DNA from: Sphingomonas sp.
Lineage (GTDB): Bacteria; Pseudomonadota; Alphaproteobacteria; Sphingomonadales; Sphingomonadaceae
Reading direction: 5' to 3'
DNA length: 64,000 bases
Assembly (NCBI RefSeq): GCF_019746665.1
Contig: NZ_JAIERS010000017.1
Location: 97,769 to 161,768, forward strand
Below, one piece after another: positions 18,203 through 26,179 of this stretch. Numbering within the stretch: position 1 is the stretch's first letter; each line of letters begins with the position of its first letter. The translations under genes were made by a program, and so were the position numbers. Under the pieces are notes generated by a model. That model saw only the letters and a list, made by a program, of their open reading frames with translations, was not told where the DNA came from and made no database searches.

Positions 18203-18229
18203 GCGGCGGCCGCTTTTCGCCGCCGTTTT
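18203..18229 (+). terminator. Possible terminator after thiSG
   Basis: A 6-base stem GCGGCG/CGCCGC with a 9-base loop is followed by CGTTTT, six bases after the thiSG stop. The T-run is short, so the call is tentative. Confidence 0.35.
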
Positions 18230-18275
18230 CGCGCTCTATAGCTGTTCGCCGGGCGGCGTTGACATGGAGCGAAAC

Positions 18276-19058
18276 ATGCGTCGATTCGCCGCCTCCCTAG
18301 CCTTCACCCTGTTGCTCGCCGGTTGTGACGAGGCACCGACGGCGACACCAAAACCAGCCGCCGCTGAGGAGCCCGCCACCACGCTCGGCCAGCCCAGCGA
18401 CATCACCTTGAAGGCGGCCGATGGCGCCCGCGTCTTCGCCCGCTACTACCCGGCGGAGCACCCCAAGGCATTGCTGCTGCTGTTTCACCAGGCGGGATCG
18501 AGCAAGGACGAATATGCGCCGATCGCCCCCAGCCTCGTCGCCGACGGCTATAGCGCGCTCGCGGTCGATGCCCGCGCGGGGGGCGATCTGTTCGGGCCAA
18601 ACCAGACGGTGAAGGCTCTGGGCCGCGCCGCCGACTATGTCGCCGCCCGCCAGGACCTGCAGGCGGCGATCGACTGGGCGCAGGACAAGAAATTGCCGAT
18701 CTTCCTGTGGGGTAGCAGCTATTCCTCCGCGCTCGTCTTCCCGCTGGCGGCGGCGAACAAGGGCAAGATCGCCGGCGTGCTCGCCTTTTCGCCCAACGAG
18801 TATCTGGGCGACGGCGATCCGGTGAAGACCGCCGCCGGACAGATCGACGTGCCGGTATTCATCACCGCCGCCAACGACGCCGAGGAGCTGGACGGCGCGC
18901 AGGCGATCGCATCGCGGATGGCCGCCGATCATACGACTTTCTACAAGCCGGAGGCGGGCGTCCACGGCGCCTCGACACTGCGCGAGGACCGCAACCCCAA
19001 AGGCTGGCGCGCGAATTTTAGCGCCGTCGAGGCGTGGCTGAAGAAGGCGGTTTCATAA
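18276..19058 (+). CDS. Lipoprotein alpha/beta hydrolase
   Basis: A 260-residue alpha/beta hydrolase with a lipoprotein signal (RRFAASLAFTLLLAGC, lipobox LLAGC) and a low-complexity linker (TPKPAAAEEPATT). The hydrolase core has LLLFHQAGSS, the nucleophile elbow in LWGSSYSSAL, an acid region (AANDAEELDG) and a His in AGVHGAS. The ATG at 18276 is used because a GGAG lies 7 bases upstream; an ATG at 18264 lacks this. The substrate is unknown. csbD follows 50 bases downstream. Confidence 0.82.
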   Translation: MRRFAASLAFTLLLAGCDEAPTATPKPAAAEEPATTLGQPSDITLKAADGARVFARYYPAEHPKALLLLFHQAGSSKDEYAPIAPSLVADGYSALAVDARAGGDLFGPNQTVKALGRAADYVAARQDLQAAIDWAQDKKLPIFLWGSSYSSALVFPLAAANKGKIAGVLAFSPNEYLGDGDPVKTAAGQIDVPVFITAANDAEELDGAQAIASRMAADHTTFYKPEAGVHGASTLREDRNPKGWRANFSAVEAWLKKAVS

Positions 19059-19108
19059 CGGAACCGCCGGCGCGCTCGCCCGTTCGCCCGATGGAAAGGA
19101 GACGTTCC

Positions 19109-19279
19109 ATGGGTGAATTGGGCGACAAGATCAAAGGCAATATCAACGAGGCCATCGGCAAGGCGAAGCAGATGAGCAACGATCCTGAAACCAAGGCCGA
19201 TGGCGCCGCTCAGGAAGCCAAGGGCAAGGGTGAGCAGGTGAAGGGCAAGGTGAAGGGTCTGCTCGGCGACGATATCTGA
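19109..19279 (+). CDS. CsbD family small hydrophilic stress protein
   Basis: A 56-residue highly charged, repetitive protein: GELGDKIKGNINEAIGKAKQ followed by KADGAAQEAKGKGEQVKGKVKG, the CsbD consensus (K-G...E..GK...D). An AAAGGAGA ribosome binding site lies upstream, and longer in-frame starts were rejected. CsbD genes are often induced by general stress response sigma factors (EcfG in alphaproteobacteria). A rho-independent terminator follows 31 bases downstream, so it ends its transcript. Confidence 0.9.
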   Translation: MGELGDKIKGNINEAIGKAKQMSNDPETKADGAAQEAKGKGEQVKGKVKGLLGDDI

Positions 19280-19309
19280 GTCGACCTCTGATTCCGACAC
19301 TTTATCACG

Positions 19310-19346
19310 CCGTCATCCCGGCCTCGGCGCCGGGGTGACGGTTTTT
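19310..19346 (+). terminator. Rho-independent terminator after csbD
   Basis: A 12-base stem (CCGTCATCCCGG pairing with CCGGGGTGACGG, one G-T pair) is followed by TTTTT. It sits between csbD and the convergent Wzy/ligase gene. Confidence 0.8.
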
Positions 19347-19363
19347 ATGTGATACGCAGCTGG

Positions 19364-20713
19364 TCAGGCCGCAATGGCGGCTTTGGCTCGGAATGGTTGC
19401 CAGGCCGCCTCTTCACGCTTGCGCGCGAGATAGGTGTCGAGCCCGATCTGCGCCCCGATCAGCATATAAACGAAGGGTTGGAAGGCGATCCCGACGAACG
19501 CACCGCCGAGCAGATAGATCAGGTGCGCCATCTGGAGCCCGCTCGCAAGCTGGCCCGCCCACAGCGTTTCCTCCGCGCCGCGCAGATAGCGCCAGCGCAG
19601 CACTTCCATCCGCACCACGCCGATCAGGTTGAGCAACAGCCACAGCGCCAGCCCGGGATAACCCTGCTCGCCGAGCATCTCGAAATAACTGCTGTGATAG
19701 GCGCGGGACTTGTCGACCTCCAGCGCGCGCTTGATCACCTGGTTGTTCTTGTCCCCCTCCACGACGATGATGTCGTAGCGGACATGGTTGCCGCGATACG
19801 CCTCGAACCCGCCGCCGAACGGATGGGACTTTGCGTAGTCGATCGTCCATTGCCAAACCGCGACCCGCGTGGAGGCCGAGCTGTCGCCCTTATAGGTGCG
19901 GATCGTGTCCATCCGCGCGAGGAAGCTCGGCGGCAGGAATGGATAGGCGACGACCGGCGCGGCCGCCATCAAGGCGAGATACAGGAACCGACGCTTGGCA
20001 TCGCGTAGCATCAGCAGCGCGAGCAGCCCGATGCACAGCAAGCCGGTGCGCGCCGAAGTGCCGACCGGGATCAGCAGGCAGGCGAACACCAGCGCGTAGC
20101 AGAAGATCTTCACCCGCCAGTCGGGCTTGAAGATCGTGCCGTGGCGCGCGAACCACAGGATCAGCGGGATGATGCAGATCGCGACGGTCGAGATGATCGA
20201 GCCTTCGTAGAGCCCCGAATTGTTCGAGACCATCAGGTTCAGCTCGCCATAGCCGCCCCCCGAGGCCAGTGTCTTGATCCCGCCGACGATGACGATCGAG
20301 CTCGCCGACAGGATCATGAACAGCAGCAGCGCCTCGATCCGGAGCTTGGTGCGCAAGGTGAGCGGCAGGAAGATCGCGAAGGCGAGCGCTTTCCACACCC
20401 ATTCCCATTTGCCGACAGCATCGACCGGGAAATCGGCGGTAAGCGTCGTCGCGCCGCAATAGATGAGCAGCAGCAGGATCAGCCCCTGGCGCGGCGCGAG
20501 GCGCACGTCGCGCTTGTCATCGAACAACAGCCAGCTGCCCACCGCTAGGGCGACCGCGATCAGCGAGATGGGCACCGAATTGAGGAGCAAATAAGTCAGC
20601 CGCTGCGGCGAGACGATGTCGATATAGACATAGGTGAGCACGAACAGGAACGGGCGGCGAAAGCCGAGCCCGAACAGCGCGCCCAGAAAGGCGATGAAGG
20701 CAAGATCACGCAC
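19364..20713 (-). CDS. Exosortase-A-associated O-antigen ligase/Wzy-like membrane protein
   Basis: A 449-residue polytopic inner-membrane protein starting at GTG (MRDLAFIAFLGALFGLGFRR). The start and the VSPQRLTYLLLNSVP segment match the 'probable O-glycosylation ligase, exosortase A-associated' family. The Wzy_C/WaaL-type core has VGTSARTGLLCIGLLAL, then a periplasmic loop with RVAVWQWTIDYAKSHPFGGG and YHSSYFEMLGEQGYPGLALW. It likely polymerises or ligates exopolysaccharide units. The start overlaps the tiny upstream gene by 8 bases. The matching glycosyltransferase is divergent. Confidence 0.88.
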   Translation of the reverse strand: MRDLAFIAFLGALFGLGFRRPFLFVLTYVYIDIVSPQRLTYLLLNSVPISLIAVALAVGSWLLFDDKRDVRLAPRQGLILLLLIYCGATTLTADFPVDAVGKWEWVWKALAFAIFLPLTLRTKLRIEALLLFMILSASSIVIVGGIKTLASGGGYGELNLMVSNNSGLYEGSIISTVAICIIPLILWFARHGTIFKPDWRVKIFCYALVFACLLIPVGTSARTGLLCIGLLALLMLRDAKRRFLYLALMAAAPVVAYPFLPPSFLARMDTIRTYKGDSSASTRVAVWQWTIDYAKSHPFGGGFEAYRGNHVRYDIIVVEGDKNNQVIKRALEVDKSRAYHSSYFEMLGEQGYPGLALWLLLNLIGVVRMEVLRWRYLRGAEETLWAGQLASGLQMAHLIYLLGGAFVGIAFQPFVYMLIGAQIGLDTYLARKREEAAWQPFRAKAAIAA

Positions 20714-20840
20714 CGGGATCGCCCCGCTGCTTGCGATCGCGTGGCGAGCGCTCCCGGTCCAGATCGCGGCGGCGGAGCAGCAGGATCGCGGCGAGCACCA
20801 TCAGCCCGTGCGACAGGCCAAGCGCGAAATTGTCGATCAT
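20706..20840 (-). CDS. 44-residue membrane miniprotein upstream of the Wzy/ligase gene
   Basis: A short frame missed by usual length cut-offs. It starts at ATG 20840 with a strong GGGAG ribosome binding site six bases upstream. The sequence has one transmembrane helix (FALGLSHGLMVLAAILLLRR) followed by a charged tail rich in Arg and Asp. Its stop lies inside the GTG region of the Wzy gene (8-base overlap), so it is probably translationally coupled. I do not recognise a family; small XrtA-locus membrane proteins are the likely comparison. Confidence 0.6.
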   Translation of the reverse strand: MIDNFALGLSHGLMVLAAILLLRRRDLDRERSPRDRKQRGDPGA

Positions 20841-20918
20841 CTGCCGCTCCCTTCGCGGGAAAGGTGTAAGGCGCGCGCGTTATCGCCGCGTTAAACACGC
20901 GCGTGTCAGGACGGCGCC

Positions 20919-22160
20919 ATGCGTATCCTGCACCTGCTCGATCACGGATTGCCGCTGCACAGCGGCTATACCTTCCGTACCCGCGCGATCCTGAAGGCGA
21001 TGCAGGCGCGCGGCTGGACGGTGGCGGCGGTGACGAGCGCGCGCCAGGGCGAGAGCGCGGCGCCGTTCGAGACGATCGACGGCATCGATTTCTACCGCAC
21101 CACGCCGCCGCCGCGCCGCCCGAGCCCGCTCGGCGAATGGCAGGAAGTCGCGGCACTCGCCGGCCGCGGGGCAGAGGCGATCGAGGCGTTCCGGCCGGAC
21201 ATTCTCCACGCCCATTCGCCGGTGCTTACCGCGCTTGCCGGCTTGCGCCTGCGCCGCCGGTTCGGGCTGCCGCTCGTCTATGAAATTCGCGCCTTTTGGG
21301 AGGATGCGCGCGTCGGCAACGGCCAGGGGCGCGAGGGATCGCTCCACTATCGCCTGACCCGCGCGCTTGAAAGCCATGCGGTCCGCCGCGCCGATGCGGT
21401 CGCCGTGATCTGCGAAGGCCTACGCGGCGACCTGATCGCGCGGGGCGTGACGCCGGAGAAAATCATCGTTTCGCCCAACGGGGTCGATCTGTCGCTGTTC
21501 GGCGCGCCGCCCCCGCCCGATACGGCGCTCGCCGCCGAGCTTGACCTGGTCGGCGCCGAGACGATCGGCTTTATCGGCAGCTTCTATGATTATGAAGGGC
21601 TCGACGATCTGATCGCGGCGATGCCCGCGCTGGTCGCTCGGCGGCCTCAGGCGCGGTTGCTGCTGGTGGGCGGTGGGCCGATGGAGGAGGCGCTTCGGGC
21701 GCAGGCAGCGGCATCGGCGGCGGCGCACGCGATCCGCTTCGTCGGTCGAGTGCCGCACAGCGCGGTCGAGCGTTACTATGCGCTGATCGACGTGCTCGCC
21801 TATCCGCGCAAGAAGATGCGCCTCACCGATCTCGTCACCCCGTTGAAGCCGCTGGAGGCGATGGCGCAGCGGCGCCTCGTCGCCGCGTCCGACGTTGGCG
21901 GCCATCGGGAGCTGATTGCCGATGGCGTGACGGGCACGCTGTTTCCGCCCGACGATCCGGCGGCGATGGCGACGGCGCTCGCGGATCTGCTCGCTGATCG
22001 CGCCAATTGGCCGGGACGACGCGACGCTGGGCGCGATTTCGTTGAAAATGAGCGTAATTGGGCGGTAAATGTCGGGCGTTACGCGCCAATTTACCAAAAG
22101 CTAAGCGATCGGCGCGATAGGATGGGCGCATGGAAGGGTTTCTCCGCCGCCAACGCCTGA
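20919..22160 (+). CDS. Exosortase-A-associated glycosyltransferase (GT4 family)
   Basis: A 413-residue GT-B glycosyltransferase. The start MRILHLLDHGLPLHSGYTFR and TRAILKAMQARGW are hallmarks of the PEP-CTERM/exosortase A-associated glycosyltransferase group (TIGR04063-like). The N-domain continues through DILHAHSPVLTALAG and LVYEIRAFWEDARV; the C-domain has EKIIVSPNGVDLSLF, the nucleotide-sugar region GFIGSFYDYEGLDDLI, and KPLEAMAQRRLVAASDVGGHREL with the E-x7-E-type region. It likely adds a sugar to a lipid-linked intermediate. It diverges from the Wzy gene, and its end overlaps the next gene by 31 bases. Confidence 0.9.
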   Translation: MRILHLLDHGLPLHSGYTFRTRAILKAMQARGWTVAAVTSARQGESAAPFETIDGIDFYRTTPPPRRPSPLGEWQEVAALAGRGAEAIEAFRPDILHAHSPVLTALAGLRLRRRFGLPLVYEIRAFWEDARVGNGQGREGSLHYRLTRALESHAVRRADAVAVICEGLRGDLIARGVTPEKIIVSPNGVDLSLFGAPPPPDTALAAELDLVGAETIGFIGSFYDYEGLDDLIAAMPALVARRPQARLLLVGGGPMEEALRAQAAASAAAHAIRFVGRVPHSAVERYYALIDVLAYPRKKMRLTDLVTPLKPLEAMAQRRLVAASDVGGHRELIADGVTGTLFPPDDPAAMATALADLLADRANWPGRRDAGRDFVENERNWAVNVGRYAPIYQKLSDRRDRMGAWKGFSAANA

Positions 22161-22858
22161 GTTTCGCGCTCGCCCCCGCCGCGGGCCTGGCGCTTGGCGT
22201 GCTGACGGCCGCGACGTTCCTGCTGCTGCCGCTCGATCGACTTGAAGGGCTGGTGCTCACAAGCGGTATCCCGGCGGTGATCGCCGCCGCCGAGCCTCCA
22301 CTGGGCTTCACCGCCCGGCTCGCCATCGCCTTGTTCTCGGGCGTGTTCCTGGGCGGCGTCCTGTGGTTCGCGTTGTTCCTGGCGTTTGGCGGGCGCACGC
22401 TCGCCTTTGGTCCGGAGGACGAACTGGTCGATCCCACCATCCCGGTGCTGCGCCGCGCCGACGCCCATCCCGACGCTCCCCCGCGCGCGCCGTTGCTTGC
22501 AACGCGGGAGCTGGGCACGCCATTCCTCGAAGTCCGGGCCAAGGCCGCCGAGGTCGCGCAGCCGCCGGTCGAACGGCCGCTGCCCGCCGACCTCGATGTC
22601 CCGCTATCGGCTTATGATCCGGGCGCGTTCGCCAGCGTGCAGCCGTTCGGCCCGGGCGAGCGAATCGCGACGTTCGATCTTCCGGTCCCGACCCCGAGCG
22701 TGCCCGCGCTGGCGCGCGATCCCGCGCCGCGCGATACCGAAGCGACGATCAGCGCATTGCTGGAACGACTCGAACGCGGCGTGGTCGACCGCCAGCAGCG
22801 CGCCGACCGCTTCGACGCGACGCTCACCACGCTACGCAAGCTCGCCCCGCGCGGCTGA
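22130..22858 (+). CDS. Sphingomonad-type hypothetical membrane protein
   Basis: A 242-residue protein of unknown function. Two transmembrane segments lie at about residues 12-33 (FALAPAAGLALGVLTAATFLL) and 60-85, followed by a long proline- and acid-rich cytoplasmic or periplasmic tail. A C-terminal helix EATISALLERLERGVVDRQQRADRF may form a coiled coil. The start overlaps the glycosyltransferase by 31 bases, so coupling is likely and a role in the exopolysaccharide locus is possible. No catalytic motif is seen. Confidence 0.7.
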   Translation: MEGFLRRQRLSFALAPAAGLALGVLTAATFLLLPLDRLEGLVLTSGIPAVIAAAEPPLGFTARLAIALFSGVFLGGVLWFALFLAFGGRTLAFGPEDELVDPTIPVLRRADAHPDAPPRAPLLATRELGTPFLEVRAKAAEVAQPPVERPLPADLDVPLSAYDPGAFASVQPFGPGERIATFDLPVPTPSVPALARDPAPRDTEATISALLERLERGVVDRQQRADRFDATLTTLRKLAPRG

Positions 22859-22862
22859 GCCG

Positions 22863-23618
22863 CTACCAGCTCCGCCAGATCGTGTAAGCGCTCGTCGCCG
22901 TTAGCAGCAGGCCGACGAGCGCCATCAGCGGCCGTGCCGGCACCCGCTTGGCGAGCACGCCCCCCAGCGGCGCGGCGAGCAGCCCGCCGATCAGCACCCC
23001 GATCGCCGCCAGCGTGAACGCGGCCGGCCCCATCGTCACCAGAAAGGTCGCCGAGACAGTCGCCGTCAGGAAGAATTCGGCGGTGTTGACGGTGCCGATC
23101 GTCCGCCGTGGGTCCGCGCCTTGCAGCAGTAGGTTGGAGGTCACCACCGGCCCCCAGCCGCCGCCACCCGCCGCATCGAGGAACCCGCCGACCAGACCCA
23201 GCGGCGCGATTACGCGTGGCGCGCGCGGCTCGGGCGTGCCTTGCCAGGCGCGGAACAGCAGATACAGCCCGATCGCCGCGAGATAGGCCATCACGAACGG
23301 CCGTGCGACCGAGGCGTCGATGCTCACCAGCAGACCCGCGCCCAGCACCCCGCCCAGGATTCCGGGCAGCACCAGCCGGCGCAGCAGCCGCCAGTCGACA
23401 TTGCGGTGGGCGATATGGCTCGCGCCCGAGGCGGCGGTGGTGAACGCCTCCACCGCATGGATGCTGGCCGAAGCGGCGGCGGGAGACACACCAAGTAGGC
23501 TTACCATCAGGGTAGAGTTGATCAGCCCGAACGCCATGCCGAGCGCGCCATCCACCAGCTGCGCCAGAAACCCCACGGCGACGAACGGCAGCACCTGATC
23601 CCACGCAAACCCTGCCAT
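22863..23618 (-). CDS. TauE/SafE family sulfite-type anion exporter
   Basis: A 251-residue membrane protein with about eight helices in two similar halves. The N-terminal FVAVGFLAQLVDGALGMAFG and the second-half GLVGGFLDAAGGGGWGPVVTSNLL carry the duplicated TauE/SafE signatures (G-x-x-DxxxGxGxG). The family exports sulfite, sulfoacetate or other small anions, or moves anions inward in some members. It converges on the preceding gene with a 4-base gap. The substrate is not determined. cysE, a sulfur gene, is divergent 143 bases away. Confidence 0.9.
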   Translation of the reverse strand: MAGFAWDQVLPFVAVGFLAQLVDGALGMAFGLINSTLMVSLLGVSPAAASASIHAVEAFTTAASGASHIAHRNVDWRLLRRLVLPGILGGVLGAGLLVSIDASVARPFVMAYLAAIGLYLLFRAWQGTPEPRAPRVIAPLGLVGGFLDAAGGGGWGPVVTSNLLLQGADPRRTIGTVNTAEFFLTATVSATFLVTMGPAAFTLAAIGVLIGGLLAAPLGGVLAKRVPARPLMALVGLLLTATSAYTIWRSW

Positions 23619-23761
23619 CGCCGCATCCTGCCCGCGCCCGCCGCCACGTTAAGGCACGAAAGCTTGGGAGACGGCAAGCCATGCTTGGGCGCGGGCTGGC
23701 TTATGGAAGTCGCGCGCCCAATCGCCTAGATAAGCGGCCAGAGCGTTGAAAGGGGTAGTGC

Positions 23762-24460
23762 ATGTTCCGGCGGCTGATCGCCTATCTCGACTCGATCAAG
23801 GCGCGCGATCCGGCGCCGCGATCGCGTTGGGAGATTTTATTGTATCCCGGCGTCCACGCGCTTGGCTGGCACCGGCTCGCGCATGCCCTGTTCCGTGCGC
23901 GGCTATTCTTCCTTGCCCGCGCGGTGAACCACCTCTCGCGCTTCCTGACGACGATCGACATCCACCCGGGCGCCACGATCGGGCGGAACTTCTTCATCGA
24001 CCACGGCTTCACCGTGATCGGCGAAACCGCCGAAATCGGGGATAATGTGACGATCTATCAGTGCGTGACCTTGGGCGGCACCAGCCCCGACGACGGCGTG
24101 GCAGGCAAGCGCCACCCTACCTTGTCGGACGGGGTGATCATTGGTTCGGGCGCGCAGGTGCTCGGCCCGATCGTGGTCGGTCCCGGCGCGCGGGTCGGTG
24201 CCAATGTGGTGGTGACCAAGGACGTACCCGCTGGCGCGGTGATGGTCGGCATCCCCGCGCGGCCAACGATGATCGAGGGCGGCAAGAGCGAGAAGCGCTT
24301 CGTCCCCTATGGTACGCCGTGCAGCGACATGTTCGATCCCGAGACCCAGAAGGTGGAGCTGCTGCGCTGCGAGCTGGAGCAGCTGAAGGCGCAGGTCGCG
24401 CAATTGCTCGCCGATCAATCGGGCGGTGACGGTTCCAAGGCGCTCAGCGATCGCCATTGA
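23762..24460 (+). CDS. cysE: Serine O-acetyltransferase
   Basis: A 232-residue left-handed beta-helix acetyltransferase. The N-terminal YLDSIKARDPAPRSRWEILLYPG fits the short EpsC-type enzymes; hexapeptide repeats run from IDIHPGATIGRNFFIDH through GDNVTIYQCVTLGGTS to GARVGANVVVTKDVPAGAVMVGIPAR. It makes O-acetylserine for cysteine synthesis. The C-terminus is a heptad-like helix (LLRCELEQLKAQVAQLL). Its TGA shares the A of the downstream ATG, so translation of DUF2794 is coupled. Confidence 0.93.
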   Translation: MFRRLIAYLDSIKARDPAPRSRWEILLYPGVHALGWHRLAHALFRARLFFLARAVNHLSRFLTTIDIHPGATIGRNFFIDHGFTVIGETAEIGDNVTIYQCVTLGGTSPDDGVAGKRHPTLSDGVIIGSGAQVLGPIVVGPGARVGANVVVTKDVPAGAVMVGIPARPTMIEGGKSEKRFVPYGTPCSDMFDPETQKVELLRCELEQLKAQVAQLLADQSGGDGSKALSDRH

Positions 24461-24801
24461 TGGGGAGCGTCACGCCCTTTCCGGTGCCGGCGCGCGGCGG
24501 CCAGATCGGCTTCGAGCGCGCCGAGCTGATGCGCATCCTCGATCTTTATGGCCGGATGGTCGCCGCCGGCCAGTGGCGCGATTACGCGATCGAGCTGGGA
24601 CGCGAGGCGGCGGTGTTCGCCGCCTTCCGTCGCGCCGCCGAACGTCCCGAGTTTCGCATCGAAAAGCGCCCCGCCTTGCGCCAGCGCCAGGGGCAATGGG
24701 CGCTGATCGGCGAGGGCGGCGCGGTCCTGAAACGCGGGCATGAACTCGGCCCGGTCCTCGCCCCGGTCGAGCGGCGGCTGCTCAAGCTGGTGGCGGAGTA
24801 G
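24460..24801 (+). CDS. DUF2794 family protein
   Basis: A 113-residue alphaproteobacterial protein recognised as DUF2794: IGFERAELMRILDLYGRMVAAGQWRDYAIELG, then AVFAAFRRAAERPEFRIEKRP and LKRGHELGPVLAPVERRLLKL. The family has no known activity; its conserved charged core suggests a small soluble protein. The ATG at 24460 is used (a TTG lies just before). It is coupled to cysE by a 1-base overlap. Confidence 0.88.
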   Translation: MGSVTPFPVPARGGQIGFERAELMRILDLYGRMVAAGQWRDYAIELGREAAVFAAFRRAAERPEFRIEKRPALRQRQGQWALIGEGGAVLKRGHELGPVLAPVERRLLKLVAE

Positions 24802-24891
24802 GGAGCGATATCGGCGCTACGTTGAGCCGCTCTGTGTCAGGGTAGGGGACGGATTACCCGAGACGCGTTCGTTATCGACCCCGCCGCCCAA

Positions 24892-24918
24892 CCTCCTCCC
24901 CTGATGGAGAGGAGGAGG
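24892..24918. terminator. Possible bidirectional hairpin between convergent genes
   Basis: An 8-base stem CCTCCTCC/GGAGGAGG with an 11-base loop lies between the convergent DUF2794 and DUF2157 genes. No T-run is visible, so a terminator role is uncertain. The 124-base gap holds nothing else I recognise. Confidence 0.3.
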
Positions 24919-24925
24919 AGGTCGC

Positions 24926-25957
24926 TCACGCCGGCACCACCACCTGCACCGGTGGCAGCCGCCGCTCGAGCCCGCCGAGCAGCGCCACCACCCGCGCGCG
25001 CATCGTGTGCCAGAACACCGAGAGCAGCAGCAGCGCGCTGCCAATCACCAGCGCGGTGAGCGCGGCGGAAAGCTCGATCGCGCCCGCCTGGCGGAACAAA
25101 GCCGTCATCGCGTAGAGCACATAGACCAGGCTCGACACCAGCAGCGCGCGCCGATCGACCGCGAGCGCGACGAAGGCGAACAGCAGGTATAGCCCCAGTA
25201 CCAGCAGCGCCTGGCCCATGCCGATTTCCTGGCCGAACACGCCCAGCAGCTGGAACACCGGATGCGCGATCAGCGGTGCGGCGGCAAGGTGCAGCCAGAA
25301 GGCGACATCGGCGCGGCGCGTGCGGCGCTCGCGGTCCGACATATCCCACCACATCGCCAGCGCGAAGGTCGCGAGCCCGCCAGACAGCGCGACCGGGTAG
25401 AGCAGCCGCTCGGCGTTCGGCATCAGCCAGCCCGCCAGTCCGAGTGCCGCGCCCACGCAGGCGATGGTGCCCGCCGCGACCGTGATCGGCACGCGGAAGC
25501 GTCGCCAGTGCAGCCCGGCCGCACCCCCGGCGAGCAGGGCAATGCCCATGCCGACGAGCGCGGCGGTGCTCTGCGGCCAATCAGGCTCGATCCGGGCGAT
25601 GACCCCGATCGGCACCGCCGCTACACCGCCGACGAAGGCGAGCAGCAGCAGGATGCTCGGCAGCGCCATGCGCCGGCGGCGGGTGAAGAACTCGGCCGCG
25701 CCCCAGCTCGCCGCCGCGACGCCCGCCCCACCGAGCCAGGGCGCCGCCTGCCAGCCGATCTGGGCGATCGCGCCGATCGCGAGCGCCAGCGCGACGCTCA
25801 CGAAGATATCGTTGAAGCCGGTGAGCAGCCGGAACTGCTCTTCATCGACCGCGGGGGCGGCGCGCTGGGCCGCGATATAGTTGCGTAGCGCCGCGGCGGC
25901 GTCGGGGCTGATCACCCCCGCGCCTACCGCGGCTTCGATTTCGCCCTCGCTGTACAT
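24926..25957 (-). CDS. DUF2157 family membrane protein
   Basis: A 343-residue membrane protein. The cytosolic N-terminus (MYSEGEIEAAVGAGVISPDAAAALRNYI) and the short helical region before NDIFVSVALALAIGAIAQIGW are typical of DUF2157. About ten hydrophobic helices follow, with no obvious substrate-binding motif. Function is unknown. Its promoter appears to be TTGTTT-N17-TATACC (25982-26010, read leftward), whose -35 overlaps a motif shared with the DUF2807 operon promoter. Confidence 0.8.
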   Translation of the reverse strand: MYSEGEIEAAVGAGVISPDAAAALRNYIAAQRAAPAVDEEQFRLLTGFNDIFVSVALALAIGAIAQIGWQAAPWLGGAGVAAASWGAAEFFTRRRRMALPSILLLLAFVGGVAAVPIGVIARIEPDWPQSTAALVGMGIALLAGGAAGLHWRRFRVPITVAAGTIACVGAALGLAGWLMPNAERLLYPVALSGGLATFALAMWWDMSDRERRTRRADVAFWLHLAAAPLIAHPVFQLLGVFGQEIGMGQALLVLGLYLLFAFVALAVDRRALLVSSLVYVLYAMTALFRQAGAIELSAALTALVIGSALLLLSVFWHTMRARVVALLGGLERRLPPVQVVVPA

Positions 25958-25995
25958 CGGCCTGCTCCCACTGTGTTGGGCAGGTATAGCACGAC

Positions 25996-26016
25996 TGTGT
26001 TAGCGAAACAATACGC
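25996..26016. promoter_or_regulatory. Shared promoter motif, copy 1 (DUF2157 gene)
   Basis: The stretch TGTGTTAGC-GAAA-CAATAC-GC overlaps the likely -35 (TTGTTT on the reverse strand) of the DUF2157 gene. It agrees at 18 of 21 positions with bases 50390-50410 in front of the DUF2807 operon. The two are probably binding sites of one regulator, which is not in this window as far as I can tell. Confidence 0.45.
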
Positions 26017-26023
26017 GGGGGTC

Positions 26024-26179
26024 AGAGGCCGTTTGGAAATGCGCTAGAGGCGCATTTCGCGGTTCCGGCCCGCACCCCCACCCGGCCACCCATAGAATAC
26101 TACCGTTGGGTGGCCGGGTGGGGGTGCGGGCCGGAACCGCCGTGAAAAAGGCGCAGCGCGCCTTTTTCAAACGGACTCT
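26024..26179. repeat. Three-hairpin palindromic element with closing stem
   Basis: Three hairpins in a row: stem GAAATGCGC (26036-26044 with 26050-26058); a perfect 34-base stem (26059-26092 with 26107-26140, loop 14 bases); and stem TGAAAAAGGCGC (26143-26154 with 26158-26169). CCGTTTG at 26029-26035 pairs with CAAACGG at 26168-26174 and AGAG with CTCT outside it, so the whole can fold into a four-way junction. It ends at the stop of the SDR gene. It looks like a mobile palindromic repeat rather than a gene. Confidence 0.7.
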
